Assembly: GCF_900100045.1 (NCBI RefSeq)
Contig: NZ_FNEA01000017.1
Location: 51,087 to 115,086, forward strand
Direction: 5' to 3'
Origin: Paracoccus denitrificans
Lineage (GTDB): Bacteria > Pseudomonadota > Alphaproteobacteria > Rhodobacterales > Rhodobacteraceae
DNA length: 64,000 bases
Under the pieces are notes generated by a model. That model made no database searches and was not told where the DNA came from. It worked only from the letters and a program-made list of their open reading frames with translations. Within the stretch, counting starts at the first letter, position 1, and each line of letters begins with the position of its first letter. Shown piece after piece: positions 20,102 to 29,419 of the stretch. Made by a program: the position numbers and the translations under genes.

Positions 20102-21023
20102 GCCAGGCCTCGTAAGGGGTGGGCAGCGGCCGGCCGGCGAAATAGGCGGCGATATTGTCCAGCACCAGCTGCGCCATCGCGCGCCGCGCCTCGGCCGTGG
20201 CCGAGCCGATATGCGGGGTCAGCACGCAATTCGGGGCATCCAGCAGCGCCTGCGGCACGTTCGGCTCGTCGTCGAACACGTCGAGCCCGGCCCCGGCGAT
20301 GGCGCCCGCATCGAGCGCCGCGGCCAGCGCCCCGGCATCGACCACCGGGCCGCGCGCGACATTGACCAGAATGCCAGCGGAGCCGAGCGCCGCCAGCACA
20401 TCGGCATCGACCAGACCGCGCGTATCCTCGCCCCCCGCCGCGGTGACGAAAAGCAGCGCGCAATCCCGCGCCAGGGCCAGCGCGTCGGGTCGGAAACCGT
20501 CCGGGGTGTCCGGCTTTTCATGCCGGGCGGTGTAGAGCACTTCCATCCCCATGCCGCGCAGCAGGTCGGCCAGCCGGCGCCCGATACGGCCATAGCCCAG
20601 GATGCCGGCCCGCCGCTCCAGCAGCGAGAGGCCAAGGCCCAGCTTGCCGCCCGAGGACCACTGTCCCGCGCGCACGAAACGGTCGCCCTCGGCGATGCGG
20701 CGCCCCGCCGCCAGGGCCAGGCCAAGCGCCATCTCGGCCACCGCCAGGGACAGCACGTCGGGGGTGGTGGTGACGGCGATGCCGCGACGCCGCGCCTCGG
20801 CCAGATCGACGGCATCGACGCCGACGCCGTTCACCGCGATCAGCCGCAGCGCCGGCAGCCGCGCCATCTGCGCACCCGACAGCCCGATATTGCCGGCGGT
20901 CAGCACCGCCTCGACATCCGCCGCATCGCCGATGTCGCGGATCACCCGATAGTCGGCGGCAAGCCGGTCGGCCATGTCCTGCGGCTTCAGCTCGGCCAGG
21001 GCCAGGATACGCGGGCGGGTCAT
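20079..21023 (-). CDS. D-isomer-specific 2-hydroxyacid dehydrogenase
   Basis: This 314-residue NAD(P)-dependent enzyme resembles glyoxylate/hydroxypyruvate reductases. The nucleotide loop is [14 protein letters not shown], the catalytic Arg is in [10 protein letters not shown], the Glu is in LDVFDDEP, and the His is in LTPHIGSAT. It would interconvert a 2-oxo and a 2-hydroxy acid. Its ATG overlaps the transporter ATPase gene by four bases, so import and first oxidation are probably co-translated. Confidence 0.88.
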   Translation of the reverse strand: MTRPRILALAELKPQDMADRLAADYRVIRDIGDAADVEAVLTAGNIGLSGAQMARLPALRLIAVNGVGVDAVDLAEARRRGIAVTTTPDVLSLAVAEMALGLALAAGRRIAEGDRFVRAGQWSSGGKLGLGLSLLERRAGILGYGRIGRRLADLLRGMGMEVLYTARHEKPDTPDGFRPDALALARDCALLFVTAAGGEDTRGLVDADVLAALGSAGILVNVARGPVVDAGALAAALDAGAIAGAGLDVFDDEPNVPQALLDAPNCVLTPHIGSATAEARRAMAQLVLDNIAAYFAGRPLPTPYEAWHALPLHR

Positions 21024-21754
21024 GCGATCTGGCCCAGGAAGTTCTGCAGCCGCTCGTTCCTGGGATTGCCGAAGAACTCGTCCGGCGCGTTCTCCTCGAC
21101 GATCACGCCCTTGTCCATGAAGATCACCCGGTCGGCGACGGCACGGGCGAAATCCATCTCATGCGTGACGCAAAGCATGGTCATCCCCTCGCGCGCGAGG
21201 TCGATCATGGTGTCCAGCACCTCCTTGACCATTTCCGGGTCCAGCGCCGAGGTCGGCTCGTCGAACAGCATGATGCGCGGCTTCATGCACAGCGCGCGGG
21301 CGATGGCGACGCGCTGCTGCTGGCCGCCGGAAAGCTGGGCCGGATATTTGTCGGCCTGTTCGGGAATGCGCACCCGCTCCAGGTATTTGCGGGCCGTCGC
21401 CTCGGCCTCGGCGCGCGGGGTCTTGCGGGTCTTCATCGGCGCGAGGATGCAGTTCTCCAGCACGGTCATGTGCGGGAACAGGTTGAAGGACTGGAAGACC
21501 ATGCCGACATCCTGCCGCACCTTGGCGACATTGTCGCCGCCGGCGGTCAGTTCCACCCCATCGACGATGATGGTGCCGGATTCGATGGGCTCCAGCTGGT
21601 TGATGGTGCGGATCAGCGTCGACTTGCCCGAGCCCGAGGGCCCGCAGATGACGATGCGCTCGCCCCGCGTCACGGTCAGGTCGATATCGACCAGCGCATG
21701 ATAGGCGCCGTAATACTTGTTCACGGCACGCATGATGATGGCATGTTCGGTCAT
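21020..21754 (-). CDS. Polar-amino-acid-type ABC importer, ATPase
   Basis: This is a 244-residue ATPase of the GlnQ/HisP group. Walker A is [14 protein letters not shown], the signature is [15 protein letters not shown], and Walker B is [14 protein letters not shown]. The start at MTEHAII was chosen because homology to the family starts there; the frame stays open upstream only across the binding-protein gene. It works with the two permeases and the binding protein just upstream. Confidence 0.9.
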   Translation of the reverse strand: MTEHAIIMRAVNKYYGAYHALVDIDLTVTRGERIVICGPSGSGKSTLIRTINQLEPIESGTIIVDGVELTAGGDNVAKVRQDVGMVFQSFNLFPHMTVLENCILAPMKTRKTPRAEAEATARKYLERVRIPEQADKYPAQLSGGQQQRVAIARALCMKPRIMLFDEPTSALDPEMVKEVLDTMIDLAREGMTMLCVTHEMDFARAVADRVIFMDKGVIVEENAPDEFFGNPRNERLQNFLGQIA

Positions 21755-21776
21755 GTCGGTTTCCCCTGGGATGGCA

Positions 21777-21797
21777 CGCGGCCGGGACACGGCCGCG
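21777..21797 (-). other. Stem-loop between binding-protein and ATPase genes
   Basis: CGCGGCC (21777-21783) pairs with GGCCGCG (21791-21797) around a seven-base loop, ten bases after the binding-protein stop codon. No U-run follows. It resembles the loops behind the other binding-protein genes in this window. Confidence 0.5.
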
Positions 21798-21806
21798 CGG
21801 CGCGCG

Positions 21807-22604
21807 TCACTGGGCGTTCTTGACGAAATCGGGCAGTGGCTCGCCCAGCCATTTCTGATGGATCTGGTCCAGCGTGCCGTCGGATTTCGCCTGGTCGACG
21901 AAGGCGTTGACCTGTTCCAGCAGCGCATCCGACCCCGGCGCGACGGCGATGCCCTGCACCTGGCTCGACAGGTCGAACTTCTTGTCGAAACGGTCGCCCG
22001 CCACGGTCGAGACCTGCGAGAACACCACGTTCGACAGCCCGATCAGCCTGACCTGCCCCGACATCAACGCCTGCACCGCGCTGGCGTCGTCGTCGAAACG
22101 GCGGATGTCGGTGCCCTGCGGCGCGACGGCGGTGACGCCGGTGTCCTGGGTCGAGGCGCGGGCGACGGCAAGGGACTGGCCCGCCAGCCCCTCGGCATCC
22201 GTCACCTCCAGCCCGCCGTCGCCATAGACGGCGATGCTGATCCCGGCATAGGGCTTGGAGAAATCGACCTTCTCCGCCCGCTCCTCGGTGATGCCCAGCG
22301 AAGCGACCAGCACATCGACCTGGCCCGAAAGCAGATAGGGGATGCGGTTCGGCCCGGTGACCGGCACGATCTGCGCCTGCACGCCCAGGAACTCGCCAAG
22401 CGCATTGGCCACGTCGGCATCATAGCCGTCGGCCTTGCCCGAGGCGTCCTGGATGCCGAAGGGCGGGAAATCGACCAGCATGCCCACCCTGAGGGTGCCG
22501 GCATTCTTGATCGCGTCCAGATCGGCGGCGCTTGCGGGCGGGACAAGCCCCATGGCCAGCACGCCGGCGGCCAGGGCGGTAAAGATGCGACGGTTCAGTT
22601 TCAT
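21807..22604 (-). CDS. Polar-amino-acid-type periplasmic binding protein
   Basis: This 265-residue SBP_bac_3 protein has a signal peptide of about 26 residues ([14 protein letters not shown] onward, ending PASA). The mature part begins [23 protein letters not shown], as in glutamine/histidine/opine binding proteins. GGAGGAGG lies five bases before the ATG. The neighbouring sugar-acid enzymes and LacI regulator suggest that the ligand is a hydroxylated or amino sugar acid and not a common amino acid. Confidence 0.88.
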   Translation of the reverse strand: MKLNRRIFTALAAGVLAMGLVPPASAADLDAIKNAGTLRVGMLVDFPPFGIQDASGKADGYDADVANALGEFLGVQAQIVPVTGPNRIPYLLSGQVDVLVASLGITEERAEKVDFSKPYAGISIAVYGDGGLEVTDAEGLAGQSLAVARASTQDTGVTAVAPQGTDIRRFDDDASAVQALMSGQVRLIGLSNVVFSQVSTVAGDRFDKKFDLSSQVQGIAVAPGSDALLEQVNAFVDQAKSDGTLDQIHQKWLGEPLPDFVKNAQ

Positions 22605-22640
22605 GGTTTCCTCCTCCGTGAACTCATTGCCTGCGGGGCT

Positions 22641-23297
22641 TTAGCGGGTGACCGCCAGCCGCATGCGCGCCTCCATGCGCCGGGCCAGAAGCGACAGGGG
22701 CCAGCACAGGACGAAATAGAGCGCGGCCACCGTGCCGAAGACCAGGAACGGCTTGAAGGTCGCGTTGTTGATGATCTGACCGGCACGGGTCAGTTCGGTG
22801 AAGCCGATGATCGAGGCCAGCGAGGTGCCCTTGATCAGCTGCACCAGGAAGCCCACGGTCGGCGCGGTCGCCAGCCGCATCGCCTGCGGCAGGACGACAT
22901 GGCGCATCCGGTCCTTGTAGGACAGCGACAGCGCCGTGGCCGCCTCGGTCTGGCCCGGCGGCACCGCCTCGATCGCGCCGCGCCAGATCTCGCCCAGATA
23001 GGCGCTGGCATGCAGCGTCAGCGCCACGGCCGCGGCCAGCAGCGGGTCGATGGGCAGGCCGACGACGGCCAGGCCGAAATAGACCAGGAACAGCTGCATC
23101 AGCAGCGGCGTACCCTGAAAGACCTGGATGAAACCGGCGGCGATGCGGCGACGCAGCCTGCCCTGCGCGGTCCGCGCCAGGGCGACCGCCAGCCCGCCCA
23201 GGGCGCCGCCCAGAAAGGCGATGGCGGACAGGATCAGCGTCCAGCGGACGGCCGAGACGATGAACATCAGGTCGGCAGAGGAAAATTCGCGGATCAT
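22641..23297 (-). CDS. Polar-amino-acid-type ABC permease (second)
   Basis: This inner-membrane permease has 218 residues and about five helices. The EAA loop reads EAATALSLSYKDRMRHVVLPQAMRLA, core ALSLSYKDRMRHVVLP, the ATPase contact. QVFQGTPLLMQLFLVYF is the HisM/GlnP family motif. It starts one base before the stop of the first permease gene. Confidence 0.9.
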   Translation of the reverse strand: MIREFSSADLMFIVSAVRWTLILSAIAFLGGALGGLAVALARTAQGRLRRRIAAGFIQVFQGTPLLMQLFLVYFGLAVVGLPIDPLLAAAVALTLHASAYLGEIWRGAIEAVPPGQTEAATALSLSYKDRMRHVVLPQAMRLATAPTVGFLVQLIKGTSLASIIGFTELTRAGQIINNATFKPFLVFGTVAALYFVLCWPLSLLARRMEARMRLAVTR

Positions 23298-23298
23298 C

Positions 23299-23967
23299 TC
23301 AGCGGCTCGCGGGATAGGTGAAGAAGACGCGGCGGATGGCGCCGAACATGGTCGAGAAGCCCAGCGCCAGCAGGAAATACAGGATGGTCAGCACCAGATA
23401 GATCTCGAAGCTGGCAAAGGTGCGGGCGTTCAGGTCCGCCCCCGCCGAGGCAAGGTCGTTGGCCGAGATGATCGAGACCACGCTGGAGGTCAGCATCAGA
23501 TAGATGAACTGGCTGGTCAGCGAGGGATAGATGTTGCGCAGCGCCGGGATCATCACGACATGGCGAAAGATCTGCACGGGGCTGAGGCCAAGCGCCCGTC
23601 CCGCCTCGATCTGGCCGCGGGGGATCGATTCGATGCCGGTGCGGATGATTTCGGTGCCATAGGCGCCGACATTGACCACCAGCGCGACCAGCGCGGCGGT
23701 GTTCGGCGACATGCTGATGCCGGCGGCGGGCAGGCCGAAGAAGATGAAGAAGATCTGCACCAGGAACGGCGTGTTGCGGATCACCTCGACATAGACATCG
23801 GTCAGCCAGCGCAGCGGCCGGATGCCCGAGGTCTTGGCGACCGCGCCCAGGACCGAGACGATCAGCCCCAGCACCATGGCCATCAGCGACAGCCGCACCG
23901 TCAGCCAGGCGCCGTAAAGCAGCAGGTCGAGGTTGCCGAAAACTGGCTGGAAGTTGAACTGATACAT
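23299..23967 (-). CDS. Polar-amino-acid-type ABC permease (first)
   Basis: This inner-membrane permease has 222 residues. VEVIRNTPFLVQIFFIFFG and the EAA loop EAGRALGLSPVQIFRHVVMIP mark the family. GGGAGGGCAG lies directly before the ATG. It is the first gene of the cassette and is followed by the second permease, binding protein, ATPase and three enzymes. A LacI-type operator lies 33 bases upstream. Confidence 0.9.
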   Translation of the reverse strand: MYQFNFQPVFGNLDLLLYGAWLTVRLSLMAMVLGLIVSVLGAVAKTSGIRPLRWLTDVYVEVIRNTPFLVQIFFIFFGLPAAGISMSPNTAALVALVVNVGAYGTEIIRTGIESIPRGQIEAGRALGLSPVQIFRHVVMIPALRNIYPSLTSQFIYLMLTSSVVSIISANDLASAGADLNARTFASFEIYLVLTILYFLLALGFSTMFGAIRRVFFTYPASR

Positions 23968-23999
23968 CTGCCCTCCCCTGCGGATGTGTCGATTCCTGT

Positions 24000-24019
24000 G
24001 ATTTAGAACGATCTAAATC
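24000..24019. promoter_or_regulatory. LacI-type operator
   Basis: GATTTAGAACGATCTAAATC is a 20-base dyad with a central CG and one mismatched pair. This is the usual form of LacI/GalR-family operators. It lies between the regulator gene and the first permease gene, 33 bases from the permease start, where a repressor would block transcription of the importer-enzyme operon. Confidence 0.65.
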
Positions 24020-24034
24020 CAGCAAATGCAAAAG

Positions 24035-25048
24035 TCAACCCGCATCCGAGCCGCTGCTCTCCCGGACCACCAGGCGCGGCGCCAGGATCGAGCGCTCGAC
24101 CGGCGCCCCGGCATCGGCCAGCCGCCGGGCCAGCAGGCGCGCGGCGGCAACGCCGATCCCCGCCGGGTCCATGGCGACGCTGGTCAGCGGCGGATAGGTC
24201 AGCTCGGCCAGCGGCAGGTCGTCCAGGCCGACCACCCCCATGTCGCGCCCCGGTTCCAGCCCCGCGCGGCGCAAGCCCAGCATCAACCCGGCGGCAAGCA
24301 CGTCGTTGAAGCACAGCACCGCCTCGGGCCGGCTTCGCAGCGCCAGCACCTCGGCCGCCGAATGCGCCGCGCCTTCCCAGGTCAGGTCGGCCTCGACGAT
24401 GCCGGCATCCGTGGCGCCGGTCTCGGCCAGGGCGCGGGCAAAGCCGGCCAGCCGCTCTTCGCGCGCCGAGGTGCGGGCGCTGACCGACAGGAAGGCGATG
24501 CGGCGGCGACCGAGGCCGACCAGATGCTGCACGGCCAGCCGCACGCCCTCGATATAATCCGCGCCGGCATAATCGGTGGCGTCGCGGCCGATCTCGCGCA
24601 GCGATTGCACGACCGGCAGGCCCCAGCGGCGCATGCGCGCGGGCAGGTCCGGGTCTGTTCCCGCCGCCGGGCACAGGATCACGCCATCGACGCCATGGCC
24701 GCGAAAGCGTTGCAGGATCTCCTCCTGCCGCCGTGGGTCGTCCTGGCTGTTGGCCAGCAGCACGACCCGGTCGTCCTCGCCCATCACCCGCTCGACGCCG
24801 GCCAGGAACTCGGTGAAGAACGAGTTCACCAGATTCGGCACGATCACCCCCACGGTGCGGCTGCTGTTGTTGCGCAGCCGCGCGGCGCCGATGTCGCGGA
24901 CATAGTCCAGGTCGGCCATCACCTGCTCGACCTTTTCGCGGGTGTGATCGGCGACCAGGGGCGATTTGCGCACGACCAGCGACACGGTGGCGCGCGACAC
25001 GCCGGCGATCCGTGCGACCTCGTCCAGCGTGACCCGTTTGCGCTGCAT
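24035..25048 (-). CDS. LacI family transcriptional regulator
   Basis: This 337-residue repressor has a helix-turn-helix at residues 6-26 (VTLDEVARIAGVSRATVSLV), a hinge region with RLRNNSSRTVGVIVP, and a periplasmic-binding-like sensor domain. It lies upstream of the importer cassette on the same strand and has AGGGGG before the ATG. The dyad at 24000-24019 is its likely target. LacI proteins normally sense sugars or sugar derivatives, which argues that the imported compound is a sugar acid. Confidence 0.92.
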   Translation of the reverse strand: MQRKRVTLDEVARIAGVSRATVSLVVRKSPLVADHTREKVEQVMADLDYVRDIGAARLRNNSSRTVGVIVPNLVNSFFTEFLAGVERVMGEDDRVVLLANSQDDPRRQEEILQRFRGHGVDGVILCPAAGTDPDLPARMRRWGLPVVQSLREIGRDATDYAGADYIEGVRLAVQHLVGLGRRRIAFLSVSARTSAREERLAGFARALAETGATDAGIVEADLTWEGAAHSAAEVLALRSRPEAVLCFNDVLAAGLMLGLRRAGLEPGRDMGVVGLDDLPLAELTYPPLTSVAMDPAGIGVAAARLLARRLADAGAPVERSILAPRLVVRESSGSDAG

Positions 25049-25123
25049 GGCGATCCCCCTTCATGGCTCTCTCATGGGATTCGTGCCGGGAGGCGGGATG
25101 TCAAGCCCGCAGCGGATCGCCCT

Positions 25124-26002
25124 TCAACGCGGCGGGCCGGCGAACCGCTGGATCGCTGCCAGGATCGCCTGGAAACTGCGCCGTGCGCGGTCGCTGTGGC
25201 GGCGGGCGCGCAGATAGCCGTGAGGCAGCTCCGGTTCGTTGCGCCAATGCGCCGCGACGCCCTCGGCCCGCAGCCGCCGCACATAGTCGCGCCCGTCGTC
25301 GCGCAGCGGATCGACATCGGCGGTGACGACGAATGCCGGCGCCAGCCCGGCAAGGCTGTCAGCCTGCAAGGGATGCGCCAGCGGATCGACGGGGCCTTCG
25401 CCATGCAGCGCGGCGTGATAGCCGGCCAGATCCTCGGTCCGCAGCAAGGGCGCCTCGGCATTCTCGCGATACGAGGGCGCGCTGCCGTCGCCGCCAAGGC
25501 CGGGATAGACCAGCACCTGCCCCAGCGGCTGCCGCGCGCCGCGCCGCGACAGGCAAAGCGCGGCGGCCAGCAGCCCGCCCGCGCTGTCGCCCGCGATCAC
25601 GGCGGGGCGGTCCAGCGCATCCCAGACCGCCTGCACATCCGCAATCTGCGCCGGCCAGCGATGCTCGGGCGCCAGCCGATAATCGACCGCGACGACCTGC
25701 AAGCCGGTGGCGTCGGCGATCTCGGCGCAGACATCGTCATGGCTGTCGAGCCCGCCGACCACGAAACCGCCGCCATGCACATAGACGACCGCCACCGGGA
25801 TATCCGCACCGTAGATGCGGCAGGGCACGCCGCCGATCCGGCGATCCTGGACCGGCAGGCCGGGCGGGCGCGGGGCGCGAAAGACGGCGCACATCGCATC
25901 GTAGAAGCGCCGGTTGTCGGCGGCGCTGGCGCCGTTCGCCTCGGGCGGATAGGCGGCCTCGGTCCGGGCGATGAAGTCCAGCACCTGCGGGTCCGTGATC
26001 AT
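25124..26002 (-). CDS. Alpha/beta hydrolase of the hormone-sensitive-lipase type
   Basis: This 292-residue esterase has the oxyanion motif HGGGFVVGG near residue 75, the nucleophile in GDSAGGLLAA near 145, and VTADVDPLRDDG with the Asp. The late His is in LPHGYLRA. The ATG overlaps the ABC ATPase gene stop (ATGA), so it belongs to the carnitine cassette and not to the LacI cassette. Short-chain acylcarnitine hydrolysis, which would free carnitine for the dehydrogenase, is a plausible role. That role is inferred from position only. Confidence 0.85.
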   Translation of the reverse strand: MITDPQVLDFIARTEAAYPPEANGASAADNRRFYDAMCAVFRAPRPPGLPVQDRRIGGVPCRIYGADIPVAVVYVHGGGFVVGGLDSHDDVCAEIADATGLQVVAVDYRLAPEHRWPAQIADVQAVWDALDRPAVIAGDSAGGLLAAALCLSRRGARQPLGQVLVYPGLGGDGSAPSYRENAEAPLLRTEDLAGYHAALHGEGPVDPLAHPLQADSLAGLAPAFVVTADVDPLRDDGRDYVRRLRAEGVAAHWRNEPELPHGYLRARRHSDRARRSFQAILAAIQRFAGPPR

Positions 26003-27615
26003 GCCGCGCCCTCGGCGATGCGACCCTCGGCAATCCGGCGCGTCAGCCAGTCCGGGTCCATCTGCGGCACCGAGGCCAGCAATTCACGCGTATAGGCATG
26101 GCGCGGCGGGTCCAGCACCTCGGACCTCAGGCCCTTGTCCATGACCCGCCCGCCCTTCATCACCACCACCTCGTCGGCGATGGCGCGGACGGTGGCGATG
26201 TCATGGGTGATGAACATGTAGCTGACGCCGGTTTCGTCCTGCACCTTGCTGAGCAGCCGCAGGATACCCTCGGCCACCAGCTGGTCCAGCGCGCTGGTCA
26301 CCTCGTCGCAGATGATGAATTCGGGGTCGGCGGCCAGCGCGCGGGCAATGCCGATGCGCTGCTTCTGCCCGCCCGAAAGCTCGGCCGGCAGGCGGTCGAG
26401 AAAGCGCGCCGGTTCCAGCTCGATCTGTTCCATCAGTTCATGCAGCCGCGTCTCGCGTGCGCGGCCGGTCAGGCCCAGGTAGAATTGCAGCGGCCGCGAC
26501 AGGATCTGCCGGATGGTCTGGCGCGGGTTCAGCGCCGTGTCGGCCATCTGGTAGATCATCTGCACCGCCCGCTTCTGTTCCAGCGTGCGCTGCGCCAGGC
26601 GCGGCGGCAGGGGCGTGCCGTTCAGCGCGATGCTGCCCGCGCGCGGCGGCAGAAGCCCGGTGATCGCCCGCGCCGCGGTGGATTTGCCCGAACCGGATTC
26701 GCCCACCACCGCCACGGTCGCGCCGCGCGGGATGTCGAAGCTGACCTCGCTGAGCACGTCCAGCGAGGAATAGCCCGCCGTCACCTCGCGGATGCCGATC
26801 GTCGGCGCGCTGGCCTGCGGCAGGGTGCGCGGCGGCCGGCGGAACTCGCGCACCGCCCAGAGCGAGCGGGTGTAGTCCTGCGCCGGCGCCTCGATCATCC
26901 GGCGGGTCGGCGCATCCTCGACCTCGCGGCCGTGGCGCATGACCTTGATGCGGTCGGCCATCTGCGCGACCACGGCCAGGTCGTGGGTGATGTAGATCGC
27001 CGCCGTGCCGGTGGTTTCGACCGCCTGCCGGATCGCCGCCAGCACGCCGATCTGCGTGGTCACGTCCAGCGCCGTCGTCGGCTCGTCGAATACGATCAGG
27101 TCGGGCTTGCAGGCCATGGCCATCGCGACCATCGCCCGCTGCAATTGCCCGCCCGAGACCTGGTGCGGAAAGCGCAGGCCGAAATTCTGCGGATCGGGCA
27201 GGTGCATGGCGGCGTAAAGCCGGCGCGCGAAATCCTCGGATTCGGCGCGGCCCGCCGTGTGGTGGATCGCCGGCCCCTCGCAGAACTGGTCCAGAAGCCG
27301 CCATGCCGGGTTGAAGCTTGCCGCCGCCGATTGCGCGACATAGGCGACGCGACGGCCGCGAAAGGCGCGGCGCTGGCGCTCGGGCAATTGCAGCAGGTCG
27401 GTGCCGTCGAAGATCACCCGCCCACCGGCAAAGCGCAGCCCGCCCTGCGCGAAACCCAGCGCCGCAAGGCCCAGCGTGGACTTCCCGGCCCCGGATTCGC
27501 CGATCAGCCCGACGACCTCTCCCTTGGCCACCTGCAGGTCCGCGCCGTGCAGGATCGGGGTCCAGCCTTCCTCGCCCCGCGCCTCGACCTTCAGCTTTTC
27601 GATGTTCAGCAGCAT
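25999..27615 (-). CDS. Peptide/nickel-type ABC importer, two ATPase domains fused
   Basis: This 538-residue protein joins the DppD-like and DppF-like ATPases. The first domain has GESGAGKSTLGLAAL, VSGGQLQRAMVAMAM and LIVFDEPTTALD; the second (from about residue 275) has GESGSGKSTAARAIT, LSGGQKQRIGIARAL and FIICDEVTSALD. Both sites look intact. It starts three bases after the permease stop. The transporter is in a carnitine gene set, so carnitine, acylcarnitine or a related betaine is the likely cargo. Confidence 0.92.
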   Translation of the reverse strand: MLLNIEKLKVEARGEEGWTPILHGADLQVAKGEVVGLIGESGAGKSTLGLAALGFAQGGLRFAGGRVIFDGTDLLQLPERQRRAFRGRRVAYVAQSAAASFNPAWRLLDQFCEGPAIHHTAGRAESEDFARRLYAAMHLPDPQNFGLRFPHQVSGGQLQRAMVAMAMACKPDLIVFDEPTTALDVTTQIGVLAAIRQAVETTGTAAIYITHDLAVVAQMADRIKVMRHGREVEDAPTRRMIEAPAQDYTRSLWAVREFRRPPRTLPQASAPTIGIREVTAGYSSLDVLSEVSFDIPRGATVAVVGESGSGKSTAARAITGLLPPRAGSIALNGTPLPPRLAQRTLEQKRAVQMIYQMADTALNPRQTIRQILSRPLQFYLGLTGRARETRLHELMEQIELEPARFLDRLPAELSGGQKQRIGIARALAADPEFIICDEVTSALDQLVAEGILRLLSKVQDETGVSYMFITHDIATVRAIADEVVVMKGGRVMDKGLRSEVLDPPRHAYTRELLASVPQMDPDWLTRRIAEGRIAEGAA

Positions 27616-27618
27616 GGT

Positions 27619-28437
27619 TCAGTCCTTCAGACCCGAGGCGCGGTGCAGCATCCAGTCCACCACGAAATTGACCGAGACCGTCAGCACCGCGATGCAGGCG
27701 GCGGGCAGAAGCGGCGTGACGTCGCCAAAGGTGATCAGCGCCGCATTGTCGCGCACCATCGCGCCCCAGTCCGCCATCGGCGGCGGCAGGCCGAGGCCCA
27801 GGAAGCTGAGCGCCGAGATGGTCAGGAACACAAAGCAGAAACGCAGCCCGAACTCGGCGATCAGCGGCGCCGAGATGTTCGGCAGCACCTCGCGGCTGAT
27901 GATCCACCATGTCCCCTCGCCGCGGAGCTGCGCCGCCTCGACATAGTCCATCACCATGACGTTCATCGCCGTGGCGCGGGCCAGGCGAAAGACCCGCGTG
28001 GAATCGAGGATCGCCACCACGACGATCAGGTTCGCCACCCCCGGCCCCAGCGCCGACAAGGCCAGCAGCGTCAGGATCAGCGCCGGCACCGCCATCAGCA
28101 CGTCGACCAGCCGCGACAGCGCCAGATCGACCCAGCCGCCCAGGGCGGCTGCCAGAAGGCCGGCCACGCTGCCGATGCCGAAGGCCAGCGCCGTGGTCAC
28201 CAGCGCCACGCCCACGGTGTTGCGCGCACCCCAGATCAGCCGCGACAGCATGTCCCGGCCCAGCGTGTCGGTGCCAAGGGGATAGGCGGCGCTCCACGGC
28301 TCGAACTGGGCGCCGACGATCTGCGCCTCGGCATGGGGGGCCAGCAGCGGCGCGAACAGCGCGATCACGGCATAGGCGGCGATGACCAGCACCCCCAGGA
28401 TCGCGGTCGGCGGCATGGTTTTCAGCATCCGTATCAT
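27619..28437 (-). CDS. Peptide/nickel-type ABC permease, DppC-like
   Basis: This inner-membrane permease has 272 residues and about six helices. FEPWSAAYPLGTDTLGRDMLSRLIWG is the DppC signature (core YPLGTDTLGRDML), and EAAQLRGEGTWWIISREVLPN is the EAA loop. The gene is four bases from the preceding permease gene. Confidence 0.92.
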   Translation of the reverse strand: MIRMLKTMPPTAILGVLVIAAYAVIALFAPLLAPHAEAQIVGAQFEPWSAAYPLGTDTLGRDMLSRLIWGARNTVGVALVTTALAFGIGSVAGLLAAALGGWVDLALSRLVDVLMAVPALILTLLALSALGPGVANLIVVVAILDSTRVFRLARATAMNVMVMDYVEAAQLRGEGTWWIISREVLPNISAPLIAEFGLRFCFVFLTISALSFLGLGLPPPMADWGAMVRDNAALITFGDVTPLLPAACIAVLTVSVNFVVDWMLHRASGLKD

Positions 28438-28441
28438 GGCC

Positions 28442-29419
28442 TTACCTCGGATGCAGCAGGCGCGGGTTCGTGGCGATCGCCAGAACGTCGGCCAGCAGGT
28501 TCAGCAGGATATAGACCGCGGCAAAGATCAGCGCGCAGGCCTGCACCACGGGAATGTCGCGATTGGTCACGCTGTCCACCATCAACTGGCCAAGGCCGGG
28601 ATAGACGAAGACCACCTCGACGATGACGACGCCGGTGATCAGCCAGGCCACGTTCAGCGCCACCACGTTGACGATGGGCGCCAGGGCATTCGGCAAGGCG
28701 TGGCGGGTGACCACGCGCCAGCGCGACACGCCCTTCAATCGCGCCATGGTGACATAGGGCGCGCCCAGCACGTTGACGACCGCCGCCCGCGTCATCCGCA
28801 TCATGTGGGCGGTCACCACCAGGACCAGCGTGATCGCGGGCAGGAAGGCGCGGCCCAGCATCTCGGCCAGACGCGGCGAGGCGCCGGGATCGGCGATCGA
28901 GGGGAACCAGCCCATCCTGACCGACAGCCAGAACATCAGGATGTAGGCGATGAAGAATTCGGGAAACGAGATCGCCGACAGCGTCGCCACATTGGCGATG
29001 CGGTCGAACCAGCTGCCGCGCCACAGGGCGGCGAGCAGGCCCAGCCCCACCGCCAGCGGCACCGCGATCACCGCGGCATAGGCGGCCAGGAACAGGGTGT
29101 TGCCCAGCCGCGCGGCCAGCAGGTCCGCCACCGGCCGGCCGTTGGCCAGCGAGCGGCCGAAATCGCCGCTAAGCACGCCACCGACCCAGTCGAGATAGCG
29201 CCAGGCCAGGGGTTGGTCGAGGCCAAGCTCGCGCCGGAAGGCCGCGACGGTCTCGGGCGTGGCGGACTGGCCCAGCACCTGCTGGGCGATGTCGCCGGGC
29301 AACAGGCTGACGGCCAGGAAGATCAGCACCGAGATGACGAACAGCGTGAATACCCCGATGCCCAGCCGGCCCGCGATCATCCGCAGGATGGGCCGCCGCC
29401 GGGCCTCGGCGGCGCTCAT
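28442..29419 (-). CDS. Peptide/nickel-type ABC permease, DppB-like
   Basis: This is a 325-residue inner-membrane permease. The N-terminal helix RLGIGVFTLFVISVLIFLAV and the following RELGLDQPLAWRYLDWV are typical of DppB. Its EAA loop is ARLKGVSRWRVVTRHALPNAL. The ATG overlaps the carnitine dehydrogenase stop by four bases, coupling transport to catabolism. Confidence 0.92.
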   Translation of the reverse strand: MSAAEARRRPILRMIAGRLGIGVFTLFVISVLIFLAVSLLPGDIAQQVLGQSATPETVAAFRRELGLDQPLAWRYLDWVGGVLSGDFGRSLANGRPVADLLAARLGNTLFLAAYAAVIAVPLAVGLGLLAALWRGSWFDRIANVATLSAISFPEFFIAYILMFWLSVRMGWFPSIADPGASPRLAEMLGRAFLPAITLVLVVTAHMMRMTRAAVVNVLGAPYVTMARLKGVSRWRVVTRHALPNALAPIVNVVALNVAWLITGVVIVEVVFVYPGLGQLMVDSVTNRDIPVVQACALIFAAVYILLNLLADVLAIATNPRLLHPR

